A stretch of DNA of 9,476 bases, taken from the NCBI GenBank assembly GCA_020347545.1, contig CP070731.1, positions 72,827 through 82,302 on the forward strand, read 5' to 3'. This DNA is from Flavobacteriaceae bacterium (GTDB lineage: Bacteria; Bacteroidota; Bacteroidia; Flavobacteriales; Flavobacteriaceae). Both the position numbers and the translations under genes were made by a program. This document shows, piece by piece, positions 1 to 9,300 of this stretch. Within the stretch, counting starts at the first letter, position 1; the number at the start of each line of letters is the position of its first letter. The notes under the pieces are model-generated. The model was not told the origin of the DNA. It did no database searches and saw only the letters and a list, made by a program, of their open reading frames with translations.

Positions 1-180
1 AGATTTTCCAAACCGAATAAGGAAGAAAAATTTCAGCCTGATCCCAGATTGCTATCCTACAGCAAGAGCGAATGGGAGGAGATCACGGAAGAAATTTTTC
101 GGGAAATCTTTAAACGATCTGCCGTTAAGCGTACTAAATTCAATGGTTTTCAAAGAAATATACGCTTTTTAAAAAAATGA
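1..180 (+). CDS. queG: Epoxyqueuosine reductase QueG, C-terminal end only (5' truncated by the window)
   Basis: The frame starting at base 1 is open for 59 codons and ends in TGA at 178-180; its start lies outside the window. The piece is basic and charged. It begins RFSKPN, carries an acidic helix around SEWEEITEE (residues 23-31), and ends with SAVKRTKF (40-47) followed by a short RNI-containing tail. From memory, this SAVKRTKF...RNI...L ending is typical of flavobacterial QueG, the cobalamin- and 4Fe-4S-dependent cytoplasmic enzyme that reduces epoxyqueuosine to queuosine in the wobble base of certain tRNAs. The corrinoid domain and ferredoxin-type cysteines would lie upstream and cannot be checked here. 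The identification rests only on the tail, so it is likely but not proven. It ends 62 bases before maeB, which has its own candidate -7 element. Confidence 0.72.
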   Translation, partial: RFSKPNKEEKFQPDPRLLSYSKSEWEEITEEIFREIFKRSAVKRTKFNGFQRNIRFLKK

Positions 181-210
181 GATTGAAGCACTATCTTCCT
201 TCAAAAAAAT

Positions 211-218
211 TAACTTTG
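211..218 (+). promoter_or_regulatory. Candidate Bacteroidota -7 element (TAACTTTG) upstream of maeB
   Basis: TAACTTTG matches TAnnTTTG, the -7 consensus of the Bacteroidota housekeeping sigma factor. It ends 24 bases before the maeB ATG, leaving room for a short leader. The -33 partner is poor: the nearest upstream TTG (183-185) is 25 bases away, longer than the usual 17-23. The call rests on the -7 match and its position. The same 8-mer pattern also occurs by chance inside genes in this window. Confidence 0.45.
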
Positions 219-242
219 TAGGCCTTAGCCAAAACGAACATT

Positions 243-2513
243 ATGGGAGCCAAAATTAAAAAAACAGATGCTTTAGAATACCATCAATTTCCTACTCCGG
301 GTAAAATTCAGGTTTTGCCCACCAAGAAGCATGCAACTCAAAGAGATCTGTCTCTGGCATATTCTCCCGGGGTAGCAGAACCTTGCCTGGAAATTGAAAA
401 AAACGAGCAACAAGTATACAATTATACCTCTAAGTCAAATCTGGTAGCGGTAATATCAAACGGTACCGCAGTACTCGGTCTTGGTGACATTGGCCCCCTG
501 GCTTCAAAGCCAGTAATGGAAGGAAAAGCGCTGCTGTTCAAAATATTTGCTGACATTGATGTATTCGACATCGAAGTAGATGCTAAAGATGTGGATAAGT
601 TCGTGGAAACGGTTAAAGCCATTGCTCCTACTTTTGGAGGAATCAACCTTGAAGATATCAAGGCTCCTGAAGCTTTTGAAATAGAAACAAGATTAAAAGA
701 AGAATTGGATATTCCGGTAATGCACGACGATCAGCACGGTACTGCCATCATTTCCGCAGCTGCCCTCAAGAATGCCCTTGAAATTGCCGGTAAAAAACCT
801 TCGGAGGTAAATGTTGTGATCAATGGGGCCGGAGCTGCTTCGATTTCATGTACCCGATTGTATAAAAAATTAGGGGTACGTAAAAAAAATATTGTCATGT
901 GCGACAGTAAAGGTGTTTTAAGGTCCGACAGAACAGATCTCAACAAACAGAAGAAAGAGTTTACCACAGATAAAGACATTTACAACCTGGAGGACGCCAT
1001 GAAAGGGGCAGATGTATTTATCGGTCTTTCCATAGGAAACGTAGTGAGCCCGGAAATGTTATTATCGATGGCAAAAAACCCAATTGTCTTCGCCCTTGCG
1101 AACCCCGATCCGGAAATTTCTTATCAACTTGCTGTTGAAACCAGAAACGATATCATCATGGCGACTGGGAGATCGGATCATCCGAACCAGGTTAATAATG
1201 TTCTTGGCTTTCCATTCATCTTCAGAGGGGCACTTGATGTAAGGGCAAAAAAAATCAACGAAGAAATGAAAATGGCTGCGGTTCACGCCTTGGCTGACCT
1301 TACCAAACAGAGTGTTCCCGAGCAGGTAAATATCACGTACAATAAGAAGGTGATTACTTTTGGAAAAGATTATATCATCCCAAAACCCTTCGATATGAGG
1401 CTGATCAGTGAAATCCCGCCAGCTGTGGCTAAGGCTGCAATGGATTCAGGGGTGGCTCAATTACCCATCGAAGACTGGGATGCTTATAAAGAGGTATTGA
1501 TAGAACGACTTGGTACGGGAAGCAAATTGATGAGGCTGGTTACCAATAGGGCCAAGTCAGATCCGAAAACAGTGGTTTTTGCCGAAGCCGATCAGCTAAA
1601 CGTCTTAAAAGCAGCTCAGATCGCTTATGATGAAGGAATTGCCATCCCGATTTTGCTCGGGGATAAAATAGCAATCGAATCCTTGATGAAGGAAATCCAG
1701 TTTGAAGGATCGATCCGAATTATCGATCCTAAATCAAAAGAAGAGGAACAGCGTAGAAATGACTTTGCTGAAATATTCTGGAAAAAAGAGCAGCGAAAGG
1801 GTATGACCCTGCTTGAAGCACAGAAGTGGATGCGTGAAAGAAATTATTTTGCCGCCATGATGGTCAATGAAAATCATGCCGATGCACTGGTCACTGGATA
1901 TACAAGAAGTTACCCAACCGTTGCCAGGCCCATGATCGAATTGATCGGGAAAATAAAAGGTATTCGAAGAGTGGCAGCCACCAACCTTATGCTTACGGAC
2001 AGAGGACCCTTATTTCTATCTGATACCGCTATGAACATCAATCCGAATGCAAAAGATTTGACCGAAATTGCGCGAATGACGGACAAAACGATGAAAATGT
2101 TTGGACTAAAACCAAACCTGGCCATGGTATCTTTTTCAAATTTTGGTTCTTCCTCCTCTGATTCAGCAAAAAAAATGTCTGAAGCAGTAAATTATTTACA
2201 TAAATACTTTCCGCATGTGGTCATAGACGGAGAATTACAGGCAGACTTTGCCTTGAATGAAAAAATGAGAAGGGAAAAATTTTCGTTTTCCAAACTCCAG
2301 GGTAAAAAGGTCAATGGGCTCATCTATCCTAATTTGGAATCGGCAAATATCAGTTATAAATTATTGAAAGAAATTCACGCGGCTGAATCTATAGGACCGA
2401 TAATTATGGGACTCAAAAAACCTGTTCACCTCATTCAATTAGGAGCAAGTGTTGATGAAATTGTAAACATGGTCTGTATAGCAGTTGTTGACGCCCAAAG
2501 TCGTAAAAAATAA
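243..2513 (+). CDS. maeB: Malic enzyme with C-terminal phosphotransacetylase-like regulatory domain (MaeB type)
   Basis: At 756 residues this matches MaeB-type malic enzymes (E. coli MaeB is about 760), which convert malate to pyruvate and CO2 in the cytoplasm, usually with NADP. The malic N-terminal domain (about 18-155) has LAYSPGVAEPC (38-48), GLGDIG (79-84), VMEGKALLFK with the likely catalytic Lys95, NLEDIKAPEAFEIE (135-148) with metal-binding acids, and DDQHGTA (162-168). The dinucleotide-binding domain (about 165-400) has GAGAAS (195-200), an acidic beta-strand end at CDSKG (220-224) and ANPDPEI (286-292). A linker leads to a PTA-like domain (about 428-750) with DGELQ (662-666) and IGPIIMGLKKPV (717-728). 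Where true phosphotransacetylases have DLSRG, this protein has LIQLG (730-734), so PTA activity is probably lost; in E. coli MaeB this domain mediates acetyl-CoA regulation. The ATG at 243 is chosen because the N-terminus fits the family; no Shine-Dalgarno is seen. Cofactor preference cannot be read with confidence. Confidence 0.96.
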   Translation: MGAKIKKTDALEYHQFPTPGKIQVLPTKKHATQRDLSLAYSPGVAEPCLEIEKNEQQVYNYTSKSNLVAVISNGTAVLGLGDIGPLASKPVMEGKALLFKIFADIDVFDIEVDAKDVDKFVETVKAIAPTFGGINLEDIKAPEAFEIETRLKEELDIPVMHDDQHGTAIISAAALKNALEIAGKKPSEVNVVINGAGAASISCTRLYKKLGVRKKNIVMCDSKGVLRSDRTDLNKQKKEFTTDKDIYNLEDAMKGADVFIGLSIGNVVSPEMLLSMAKNPIVFALANPDPEISYQLAVETRNDIIMATGRSDHPNQVNNVLGFPFIFRGALDVRAKKINEEMKMAAVHALADLTKQSVPEQVNITYNKKVITFGKDYIIPKPFDMRLISEIPPAVAKAAMDSGVAQLPIEDWDAYKEVLIERLGTGSKLMRLVTNRAKSDPKTVVFAEADQLNVLKAAQIAYDEGIAIPILLGDKIAIESLMKEIQFEGSIRIIDPKSKEEEQRRNDFAEIFWKKEQRKGMTLLEAQKWMRERNYFAAMMVNENHADALVTGYTRSYPTVARPMIELIGKIKGIRRVAATNLMLTDRGPLFLSDTAMNINPNAKDLTEIARMTDKTMKMFGLKPNLAMVSFSNFGSSSSDSAKKMSEAVNYLHKYFPHVVIDGELQADFALNEKMRREKFSFSKLQGKKVNGLIYPNLESANISYKLLKEIHAAESIGPIIMGLKKPVHLIQLGASVDEIVNMVCIAVVDAQSRKK

Positions 2514-2611
2514 TGCCACGGTTTTAGCGGTTTTTTGACGAATTGAAAAGGAATTGACAGGGTACCTGAAAAACGCCTTGAAACGGTTTGAAAAAGTTGT
2601 AAAATTAAGAT

Positions 2612-2644
2612 TAACAATTTCATTTTGAGAAGATAAAATTGTTA
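2612..2644. repeat. Perfect 9-bp inverted repeat overlapping the ruvA promoter region (candidate operator)
   Basis: TAACAATTT (2612-2620) is the exact reverse complement of AAATTGTTA (2636-2644), with 15 bases between. The right arm runs into the first two bases of the TAnnTTTG motif at 2643-2650, and the only nearby TTG that could serve as a -33 (2625-2627) lies between the arms. A dimeric DNA-binding protein on this site would cover the promoter. In a transcript reading through from maeB it could also fold into a hairpin, but no T tract follows, so it does not look like an intrinsic terminator. The arms are AT-rich, so chance is possible. Confidence 0.4.
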
Positions 2645-2650
2645 CATTTG
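2643..2650 (+). promoter_or_regulatory. Candidate -7 element (TACATTTG) upstream of ruvA
   Basis: TACATTTG fits TAnnTTTG exactly and ends 22 bases before the ruvA ATG, almost the same distance as the maeB motif from its start. The upstream TTG at 2625-2627 is only 15 bases away, slightly short of the usual 17-23. The rest of the 2514-2672 spacer holds the inverted repeat listed separately and otherwise AT-rich sequence with no convincing gene. I infer a promoter for ruvA-sprA here. Confidence 0.5.
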
Positions 2651-2672
2651 ACTCCATCTCGATTCAAAATTT

Positions 2673-3254
2673 ATGATTACACATATTCAAGGTAAACTGG
2701 TCGAAAAAAATCCCGACCATGTGGTTGTAGAATGCAATGGTATTGGCTATCACGTGCATGTTTCTCTTCAAACATTTTCCAATATTCCCGATAAAGAAAA
2801 CTTAAAATTATATACGCATCTGGTCATTCGGGAAGATGCCCATATTCTTTATGGTTTTTACCAAAAAACAGAGCGTGAGATTTTCAAATTGCTCATTTCT
2901 GTTTCCGGAGTTGGACCCAGTACTGCCATAACCATGTTATCCTCAATGGACACAGAAGAAATCCAGCAGGCCATTGGCAGTGAGGATGTTTCTAAAATTC
3001 AATCTGTAAAAGGCATAGGACTGAAAACTGCACAAAGGGTTATCGTGGATCTCAAGGATAAAATTCTAAAATCTTATGAAATTTCTGAAGATTTACCTGT
3101 TTCAAACAATACTATTAAAATTGAAGCGTTATCTGCTTTAGAAGTCTTAGGATTTTCAAGAAAAAAAGTTGAAAAAGTTATACAAGTTATTTTACAAAAT
3201 TCTCCGGATATAAGTTTGGAGGAATTAATTAAGAAGGCGCTTAAAAACTTGTAA
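2673..3254 (+). CDS. ruvA: Holliday junction branch migration complex subunit RuvA
   Basis: The 193-residue product has the full three-domain layout of RuvA, the tetrameric protein that binds four-way DNA junctions and loads the RuvB motor for branch migration in recombinational repair. The N-terminal OB-fold (about 1-63) starts MITHIQGKLVEK and contains REDAHILYGF (53-62); Glu54 and Asp55 align with the acidic pin residues Glu55/Asp56 of E. coli RuvA. The central domain has two helix-hairpin-helix motifs, VSGVGPSTA (77-85) and VKGIGLKTA (112-120), followed by DLKDK (126-130). A flexible linker (about 134-146) leads to the small C-terminal RuvB-contacting domain (147-193), which includes ALSALEVLGFS (152-162). 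The length is normal for the family. The ATG at 2673 is supported by alignment at residue 1. ruvB is not in the window, so the two subunits are not adjacent here. The stop codon lies 3 bases before the sprA start. Confidence 0.97.
   Translation: MITHIQGKLVEKNPDHVVVECNGIGYHVHVSLQTFSNIPDKENLKLYTHLVIREDAHILYGFYQKTEREIFKLLISVSGVGPSTAITMLSSMDTEEIQQAIGSEDVSKIQSVKGIGLKTAQRVIVDLKDKILKSYEISEDLPVSNNTIKIEALSALEVLGFSRKKVEKVIQVILQNSPDISLEELIKKALKNL
3211..3218 (+). promoter_or_regulatory. Possible internal -7 element (TAAGTTTG) in the ruvA 3' end, ahead of sprA
   Basis: TAAGTTTG matches TAnnTTTG and ends 39 bases before the sprA TTG start. No TTG lies at the right distance upstream; TTA triplets at 3187-3189 and 3192-3194 are the nearest matches. 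It lies in ruvA codons and could be coincidence, since the same pattern occurs at 629-636 and 1355-1362 in maeB and at 3833-3840 in sprA. Confidence 0.22.
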
Positions 3255-3257
3255 CGA

Positions 3258-3338
3258 TTGTCAGGTCTGAAACGATTTAAATATAATCTCCCTATTATAT
3301 TGATCGTACTGTTATTTAGTACGGCCTATGTTTCGGCT
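3258..3338 (+). other. Predicted Sec signal peptide of SprA (residues 1-27)
   Basis: The N-terminus has a basic n-region (MSGLKRFKYN), a hydrophobic core (LPIILIVLLFSTA, 11-23) and a VSA-Q cleavage site that would leave Gln28 as the first mature residue, a common arrangement in Bacteroidota signal-peptidase-I substrates. There is no lipobox cysteine. It directs SprA across the inner membrane for assembly in the outer membrane. Its presence directly after the TTG is the main argument for that start codon. Confidence 0.85.
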
Positions 3339-6300
3339 CAAATAAATTCTGACAATAATTCCGTAACTAACACTCAACCAACCACTTCTGCCCAAAAAGA
3401 CACCATTTCACCTTTACCTTATTCCTTTAACAGCAATCAAAGCGGCAGGCTTTTTTTAAATGACAACAAGGAGCTGGAAACCATATACGATCCTGAAACA
3501 GGCAATTATATCTTAATGGAAAAAATTGGCGATTACTACGTCAAATATCCCACACAGATGACTCCCGAGGAGTACAAGGATTACAGGCTCCAAAGAGATA
3601 TGCTGGAATATTCCAAGGAAAAGCTGAATGCGGTAAGCGGTAAAACCAAGGAAGCCTCGGATGTTCAAAAAAATCTTTTGCCAACCTATTATGTGAATTC
3701 TAATTTTTTTGAAAGTGTTTTCGGTGGAAACCAGATCGATGTTAACGTTCAGGGGTCTATCCTGATTAAAATGGGGCTGATCTATCAGAAAGTAGAAAAC
3801 CCACAGCTTTCAGAAAACAACCGGCAGAGCACTACCTTTGACTTTGATCAGGAGATCAATGCAAGTTTAAATGCAAGGATTGGAACCAGATTAAGGGTAA
3901 TGGCAAATTTTGACACGCAGTCGACCTTTAACTTTCAAAACATGGTAAAGTTAGAGTATACGCCAACTGAAGATGACATTATCCGAAAAATTGAAGTAGG
4001 TAATGTGTCCATGCCCATAAGAAACTCATTGGTTACAGGAGCCCAGAATCTTTTTGGGGCTAAGATGGAATTACAGTTCGGAAAGACCACCGTAACAGGT
4101 ATTTTTTCCCAGCAAAGATCTCAAACAAGAACTGTAACCGCTCAAGGGGGATCCATTTTGAACGAATTTGATTTTAAGGCCAGTAATTACGACAACAACA
4201 GACACTTTTTTATCAGTCATGCATTCAGGGATAAGTACAACCAGGCTCTGGAAAACTTTCCGCTTATCAATAGTTCGATCAATATAACAAGAATTGAAAT
4301 TTGGGTTACCAACAGAAATGCAACGACAACAGGTACCAGAAATATAGTGGCACTTGCCGACCTGGGTGAAAATAATCCCGATAACATAGGGCCTGCAAAT
4401 GTAATACCCATTCCGGGAGGACAGGATCCTTCCAACGAAGCCAACAATCTCCAGGACCTCCTGACACTAAACGGACCTATTCGAGACATTTCAACTGTAG
4501 GTCAGGCCGTATCACCTTACAATATGTCTCAGGGTAGAGATTACACCATTCTTGAAAACGCCATAAAACTGGTGCAGGGAGTTGATTTTACCATGAACGC
4601 ACAATTGGGTTTTATTACCTTAAACCGAAGATTGGTCGATGCTGATGTTATGGCCGTTGCCTACGAATATACAGATGGCACAGAGGTACATCGAGTTGGT
4701 GAATTCACGGATGCGGGTGTGATAGCCCCGGATAACCTTGTCGTAAAAATGCTTCGTAGCGAAATTATTAATCCGAATATTCCGATGTTCGACTTATTAA
4801 TGAAAAATGTTTATGAAATTCCCGGAGCTTTTCAGCTTCAAAAGGATGGGTTCAGGCTGGAACTTTTATACTATGATGATGCCACGGGTGAACCGGTTAA
4901 TATTCTTCAGAATGCGCAAACCCCGGGAGTGAATGACAGGACCATTCTCAATCTTTTAAAACTTGACCGTCTCGACCAAAACAACAACTTTAAGCCGGAA
5001 GGAGACGGGTTCTTTGACTATGTGGAAGGAATAACCATTGATTCACCGAACGGCTATTTTATATTTCCAACTGTGGAACCTTTTGGAGAGGACCTGGATG
5101 ACCAGCTTTTGCCCGAAGACGATGTTTATATTTTTAGGGAATTGTATGATCGAACCCAGGCCGAAGCGCAAAATGATTTTCAGCAAAAAGATAAATACTC
5201 ATTCAAAGGATACTTTAAATCAGACGGAAAGAACGGTATTCCGCTTGGCGCCTTTAACGTACCAAGGGGATCTGTAAAAGTCACCTCAGGAGGAAGGGAG
5301 CTTGTTGAAGGTGTGGATTATGTGGTTGACTATAATATTGGAAATGTACAGATCATCAACCCTACATTAATAGCTTCAGAGGCCCCGATTCAGGTGGATG
5401 TTGAAAACAACATCGGGTTCAATCAACAGCGAAGAAGATATATGGGAGTGGATGTGCTACATGTATTCAATGATAAACTGGCTGTTGGAGGTAATATCAT
5501 CAATCTCAATGAAAGGCCTTTGACTCAAAAGGCACAGTTTGGTGCTGAACCGGTGAATAATACAATTATAGGCGCTTATCTTACCTATAGGACTGAAGTT
5601 CCAAAATTAACCAAATGGGCCAATGCCTTACCCAATATTGATACGGATGTACCCTCTTATGTTTCCGTGAGATCGGAGCTGGCTTATTTAATTCCGGGAA
5701 CCCCGAGCGGCATAGATCTTGAAGGAGCTGCAACCTCATATATTGATGATTTCGAAGGAGCTCAGATTCCCCTGGATATAAAATCTCCGAAGCAGTGGTT
5801 TACGGCAAGTACACCTTTGGGGCAATCCGGTGACCTTGACTTTACAAACGGAAATATCGCTCCTGGCCTTCCGGATGATTTAAGGACAGGTGCCAAACGC
5901 TCAAAACTCGCCTGGTACAATATAGACCAGATATTTTATGGATCAAGTCTGAGGCCACCTAATATTGACAGTGAAGAACTTTCCAGAGCTGAAGTGAGAC
6001 AGGTAAATTACAGCGAGCTTTTCCCACAGGTGGAACTTGATGTTACACAGTCGAGCATTATCAGGACCTTTGATATGGCTTATTATCCTGCAGAAAGGGG
6101 AACAAACAATTATGATGACAGTTTTGGTGCTGATGGAAAGTATATCAATCCTGAAGACAGATGGGCGGGAGTTACCAGAGCGCTTACAACAACCAATTTC
6201 CAGCAGGCCAATATAGAATACGTGCAGTTCTGGTTGATGGATCCTTATGAAAATTATTCGATCAAACCCGAAGAAGGTGGTCCGATTGCCCCTCCTGGTT

Positions 6301-9300
6301 TACAGGATCAGGTAGGAGAACTCTACTTTAATTTCGGAAACATTTCAGAGGATATATTAAAGGATGACAGGAAAATGTTTGAAAACGGACTTCCTGAGGA
6401 CGGAATCCAGATCCCGGGATCTAATATAGAATCGACCCCATGGTCATCAATCCCCACAGAACAATCCCTTTTATACGCGTTTCCCGAGAGTGATGAGGCC
6501 CGACTTAATCAGGATTTGGGTCTTGATGGTATAAATGATATAGATGAAAGTACAAAGTATGGAACTGTGTTTGGAGAAGACCCTTCTGCAGATAATTTTC
6601 ACTATTTCAGAGGTTCCGATTTTGATGCTGAAGATGCGTCTATTATTACGAGATACAAGGATTTCAGTTTGACCGAAGGGAATTCGCCCACCATCAATAA
6701 TTCTCCGGAAAACTACCCGACCTCCTCTACCACATTTCCCGATGTTGAAGACATCAACAGGGATCAGACCATGAGCGCGATAGAAAGTTATTATCAGTAT
6801 AAGGTTTCTTTGAACAAAACGGATCTTGTTGTCGGTCAAAACTATATTGTTGACAGCAGGGTCACCACAGTTCAATTACCAAACAACACAACGCAGACAA
6901 CTACCTGGTATCAGTTCAGGATTCCAATAACGACTCCAGAGGACCCTGGCAACATAATAAATGACATGGCCGGGTTTACTTCGATCCGATTCATGAGGAT
7001 GTTCCTAACGAAATTTAAAGTACCCGTAGTGCTCAGATTTGGTGAACTTCAATTGGTGAGAGGTGATTGGAGAAGGTATACCAAGACGTTGGATGATGCG
7101 ATAGTTCCTCCAGAGGATCTCTCTCCGGATGAAAATCAGAAATTTGAGGTTGGGGTGGTAAATATAGAAGAAAATGAGGACCGCCAACCTATCCCCTACG
7201 TTCTCCCTCCGGGAATAAAAAGAGAAAGACTTCAGGGTACCACCACGATCCAGCAGCAAAATGAGCAATCTGTGTCGATGAAGGTAGATGACCTTCAGCC
7301 AGGCGATACCCGAACTATCTTTAAAAATACAACCTTCGACCTTAGGATGTACAAGCAATTGAAGATGTTTATTCATGCCGAAGGAAAGGTCGGGCAGCTG
7401 GAAGTCAAGGACAACGAACTACTGGGAATTATAAGACTGGGTAGTGATACGGATGACAACTACTATCAAGTTGAAATACCCTTAAAAATTACCGATTTCA
7501 ATGCCGTAACCCCAGAGGAAATCTGGCCGGAAGAGAATAATCTGGATGCGGCTATAAAGGATTTTGGGAACTTAAAACTTGAACGACTCGAGATTGGTGC
7601 CCCGGCAGGAGAACTTTATCCTAAACCCGTGGCCGGAGAGGATCCGGAGTTTCGTATTCGGGTAAAGGGTAATCCGAATTTGTCTAATATAAGGACGATC
7701 ATGCTGGGGGTTAAAAACATTTCGATTTCTCCCAAAAGTATGGAACTCTGGTTCAATGAATTAAGGGTAGCCGATTTTGACAATAAGTCCAGTTGGGCAG
7801 CCATAGTCAATGCAGATGCAAACCTGGCTGACTTTGCCGATTTATCGGTTACGGGAAGTGCGAGTACGGTAGGGTTTGGAAGCCTTGATCAAATGGTGAA
7901 TGAAAGAAGTCAGGAGGAAATGAAACAATACGGACTTGTTACCAATATCAACATCGGACAACTTTTTCCCAAAAGAGTAAATCTGAGCATACCGATCAAT
8001 TTTAGCTTTGGAGAGGAATTCAGGGACCCCAAATATGATCCGAGGTTCAAGGATGTCCTGTTCCAGAACGGATCTACGGATGCGGATCTGGCCAGAGACT
8101 ACACCCAGAGAAAAAGTATCAATTTTATAAATGTCAGGAGAAACAGGACGTCACAGAGTGGGAAACCCCATTTTTACGATGTGGAAAATTTCTCGGTTTC
8201 CTACTTATTTAACGAGACCTATCACCGCGACTATAATATTCAAAAATTCATTGACCAAAAACTAAGGGCTTCAGCAAATTATACCTATAGTTTTGAACCT
8301 AAGGTCATCGAACCTTTTAAATCGTGGGGGCTCGTAAGTGACAAGGCTTATTTGAAGTTCATCAAAGACTTTAACCTGAGTTTGTTGCCAACATCTTTTG
8401 CCATCAATTCAAACATTATCAGGACATACAGTGAGCAATTGTCGAGATCGCTTGTTGAAGGCCTGCCAGATCTACCGGTTTTAAAACAACGTAATTTTAT
8501 GTTTGACTGGGACTATCTGATTGCCTATAATCTGAGTAAATCCCTTCAATTCTCACTAAGGGCATTAAACAACTATGCCTATGATCAATTTGGAGCGGAT
8601 GAGGACCTTCAGATCTACGATCAATTTTTTAGAATTGGGCGCCCTGAGCATTATCATCAGACTTTTAACCTTACCTACAAAATTCCATTTGACAAGTTTC
8701 CTGTACTTGATTTTATAAACGGAACCTATAATTATACAGCCGATTATGACTGGCAGGCTCCTGCTTACACGACAATAGATCAGGTTGGAAACACCATTCA
8801 AAATGCAAATACACATAATTTTACTGCGGACCTCGGAATGGACAGGCTTTACAATTACCTGGGACTTACCAAACTATTTACAAAACGAAAAACAGTTGAT
8901 GTAAAGCAAGATCCCGAAACCGGTCAGCAGTTAAAAGCCAAGAAAGGTCTTTCCACGGGTCAAAAAATTGGTAAGGTAGGGGTCGACATTCTCACATCCG
9001 TAAAGAATATTCGTCTTTCATACACTGAAAATAACGGTACCTTCCTTCCAGGTTATATTCCTGAGTTTGGGCTGCTTGGGCAGAGTAATTACAACGGGAC
9101 CTTTGCGCCTACATTTGGATTTGTATTTGGAAGCCAGGCGGACATTCTCGATAAAGCTATACGAAATGGGTGGCTGATCTCCAGAGGACAGGGAGATAAT
9201 TTTTATGCCAGAAATTACAGCAGGTCCCATTATGACAAATTCGATTATTCAGCCAATGTAAAATTCACCAGAGATTTGGACATCGAACTATTTGGAAACA

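Noticed and set aside
183..204. 6-bp stem TTGAAG / CTTCAA between queG and maeB as a terminator
   Set aside because: The stem is short, the loop is 10 bases, and A residues rather than a T tract follow it, so it does not look like an intrinsic terminator.
629..1362. TACTTTTG motifs at 629-636 and 1355-1362 as promoters within maeB
   Set aside because: They lie deep inside the coding region with no gene start downstream; they show the background rate of the short consensus.
882..2175. Three runs of eight A in maeB (882-889, 1247-1254, 2168-2175) as slippage or phase-variation sites
   Set aside because: They encode ordinary Lys/Asn-containing codons, the frame is intact, and such runs are common in AT-rich Bacteroidota genes.
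2515..2536. GC-containing stretch followed by TTTTTT just after maeB as a terminator
   Set aside because: I could pair only two or three bases before the T run; no real stem forms.
3252..3257. Stop-codon readthrough giving a RuvA-SprA fusion
   Set aside because: The frames match, but a fusion would bury the SprA signal peptide behind a cytoplasmic DNA-binding protein; TAA is also the usual strong stop.
4217..4489. 90-codon minus-strand frame with a hydrophobic run
   Set aside because: The hydrophobic stretch arises from reverse-reading Asn/Asp/Lys-rich sprA codons; nothing supports a real membrane protein.
5038..5277. 79-codon plus-strand frame overlapping sprA
   Set aside because: Out of frame with the uninterrupted sprA reading frame, which shows no frameshift here.
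6471..6875. 134-codon open frame on the minus strand inside sprA
   Set aside because: It lies opposite a well-conserved sprA segment, has no recognisable product and no promoter; it is a shadow of the plus-strand codon pattern.
7005..7376. 123-codon minus-strand open frame inside sprA
   Set aside because: Fully antisense to confident SprA coding sequence, with no family resemblance.
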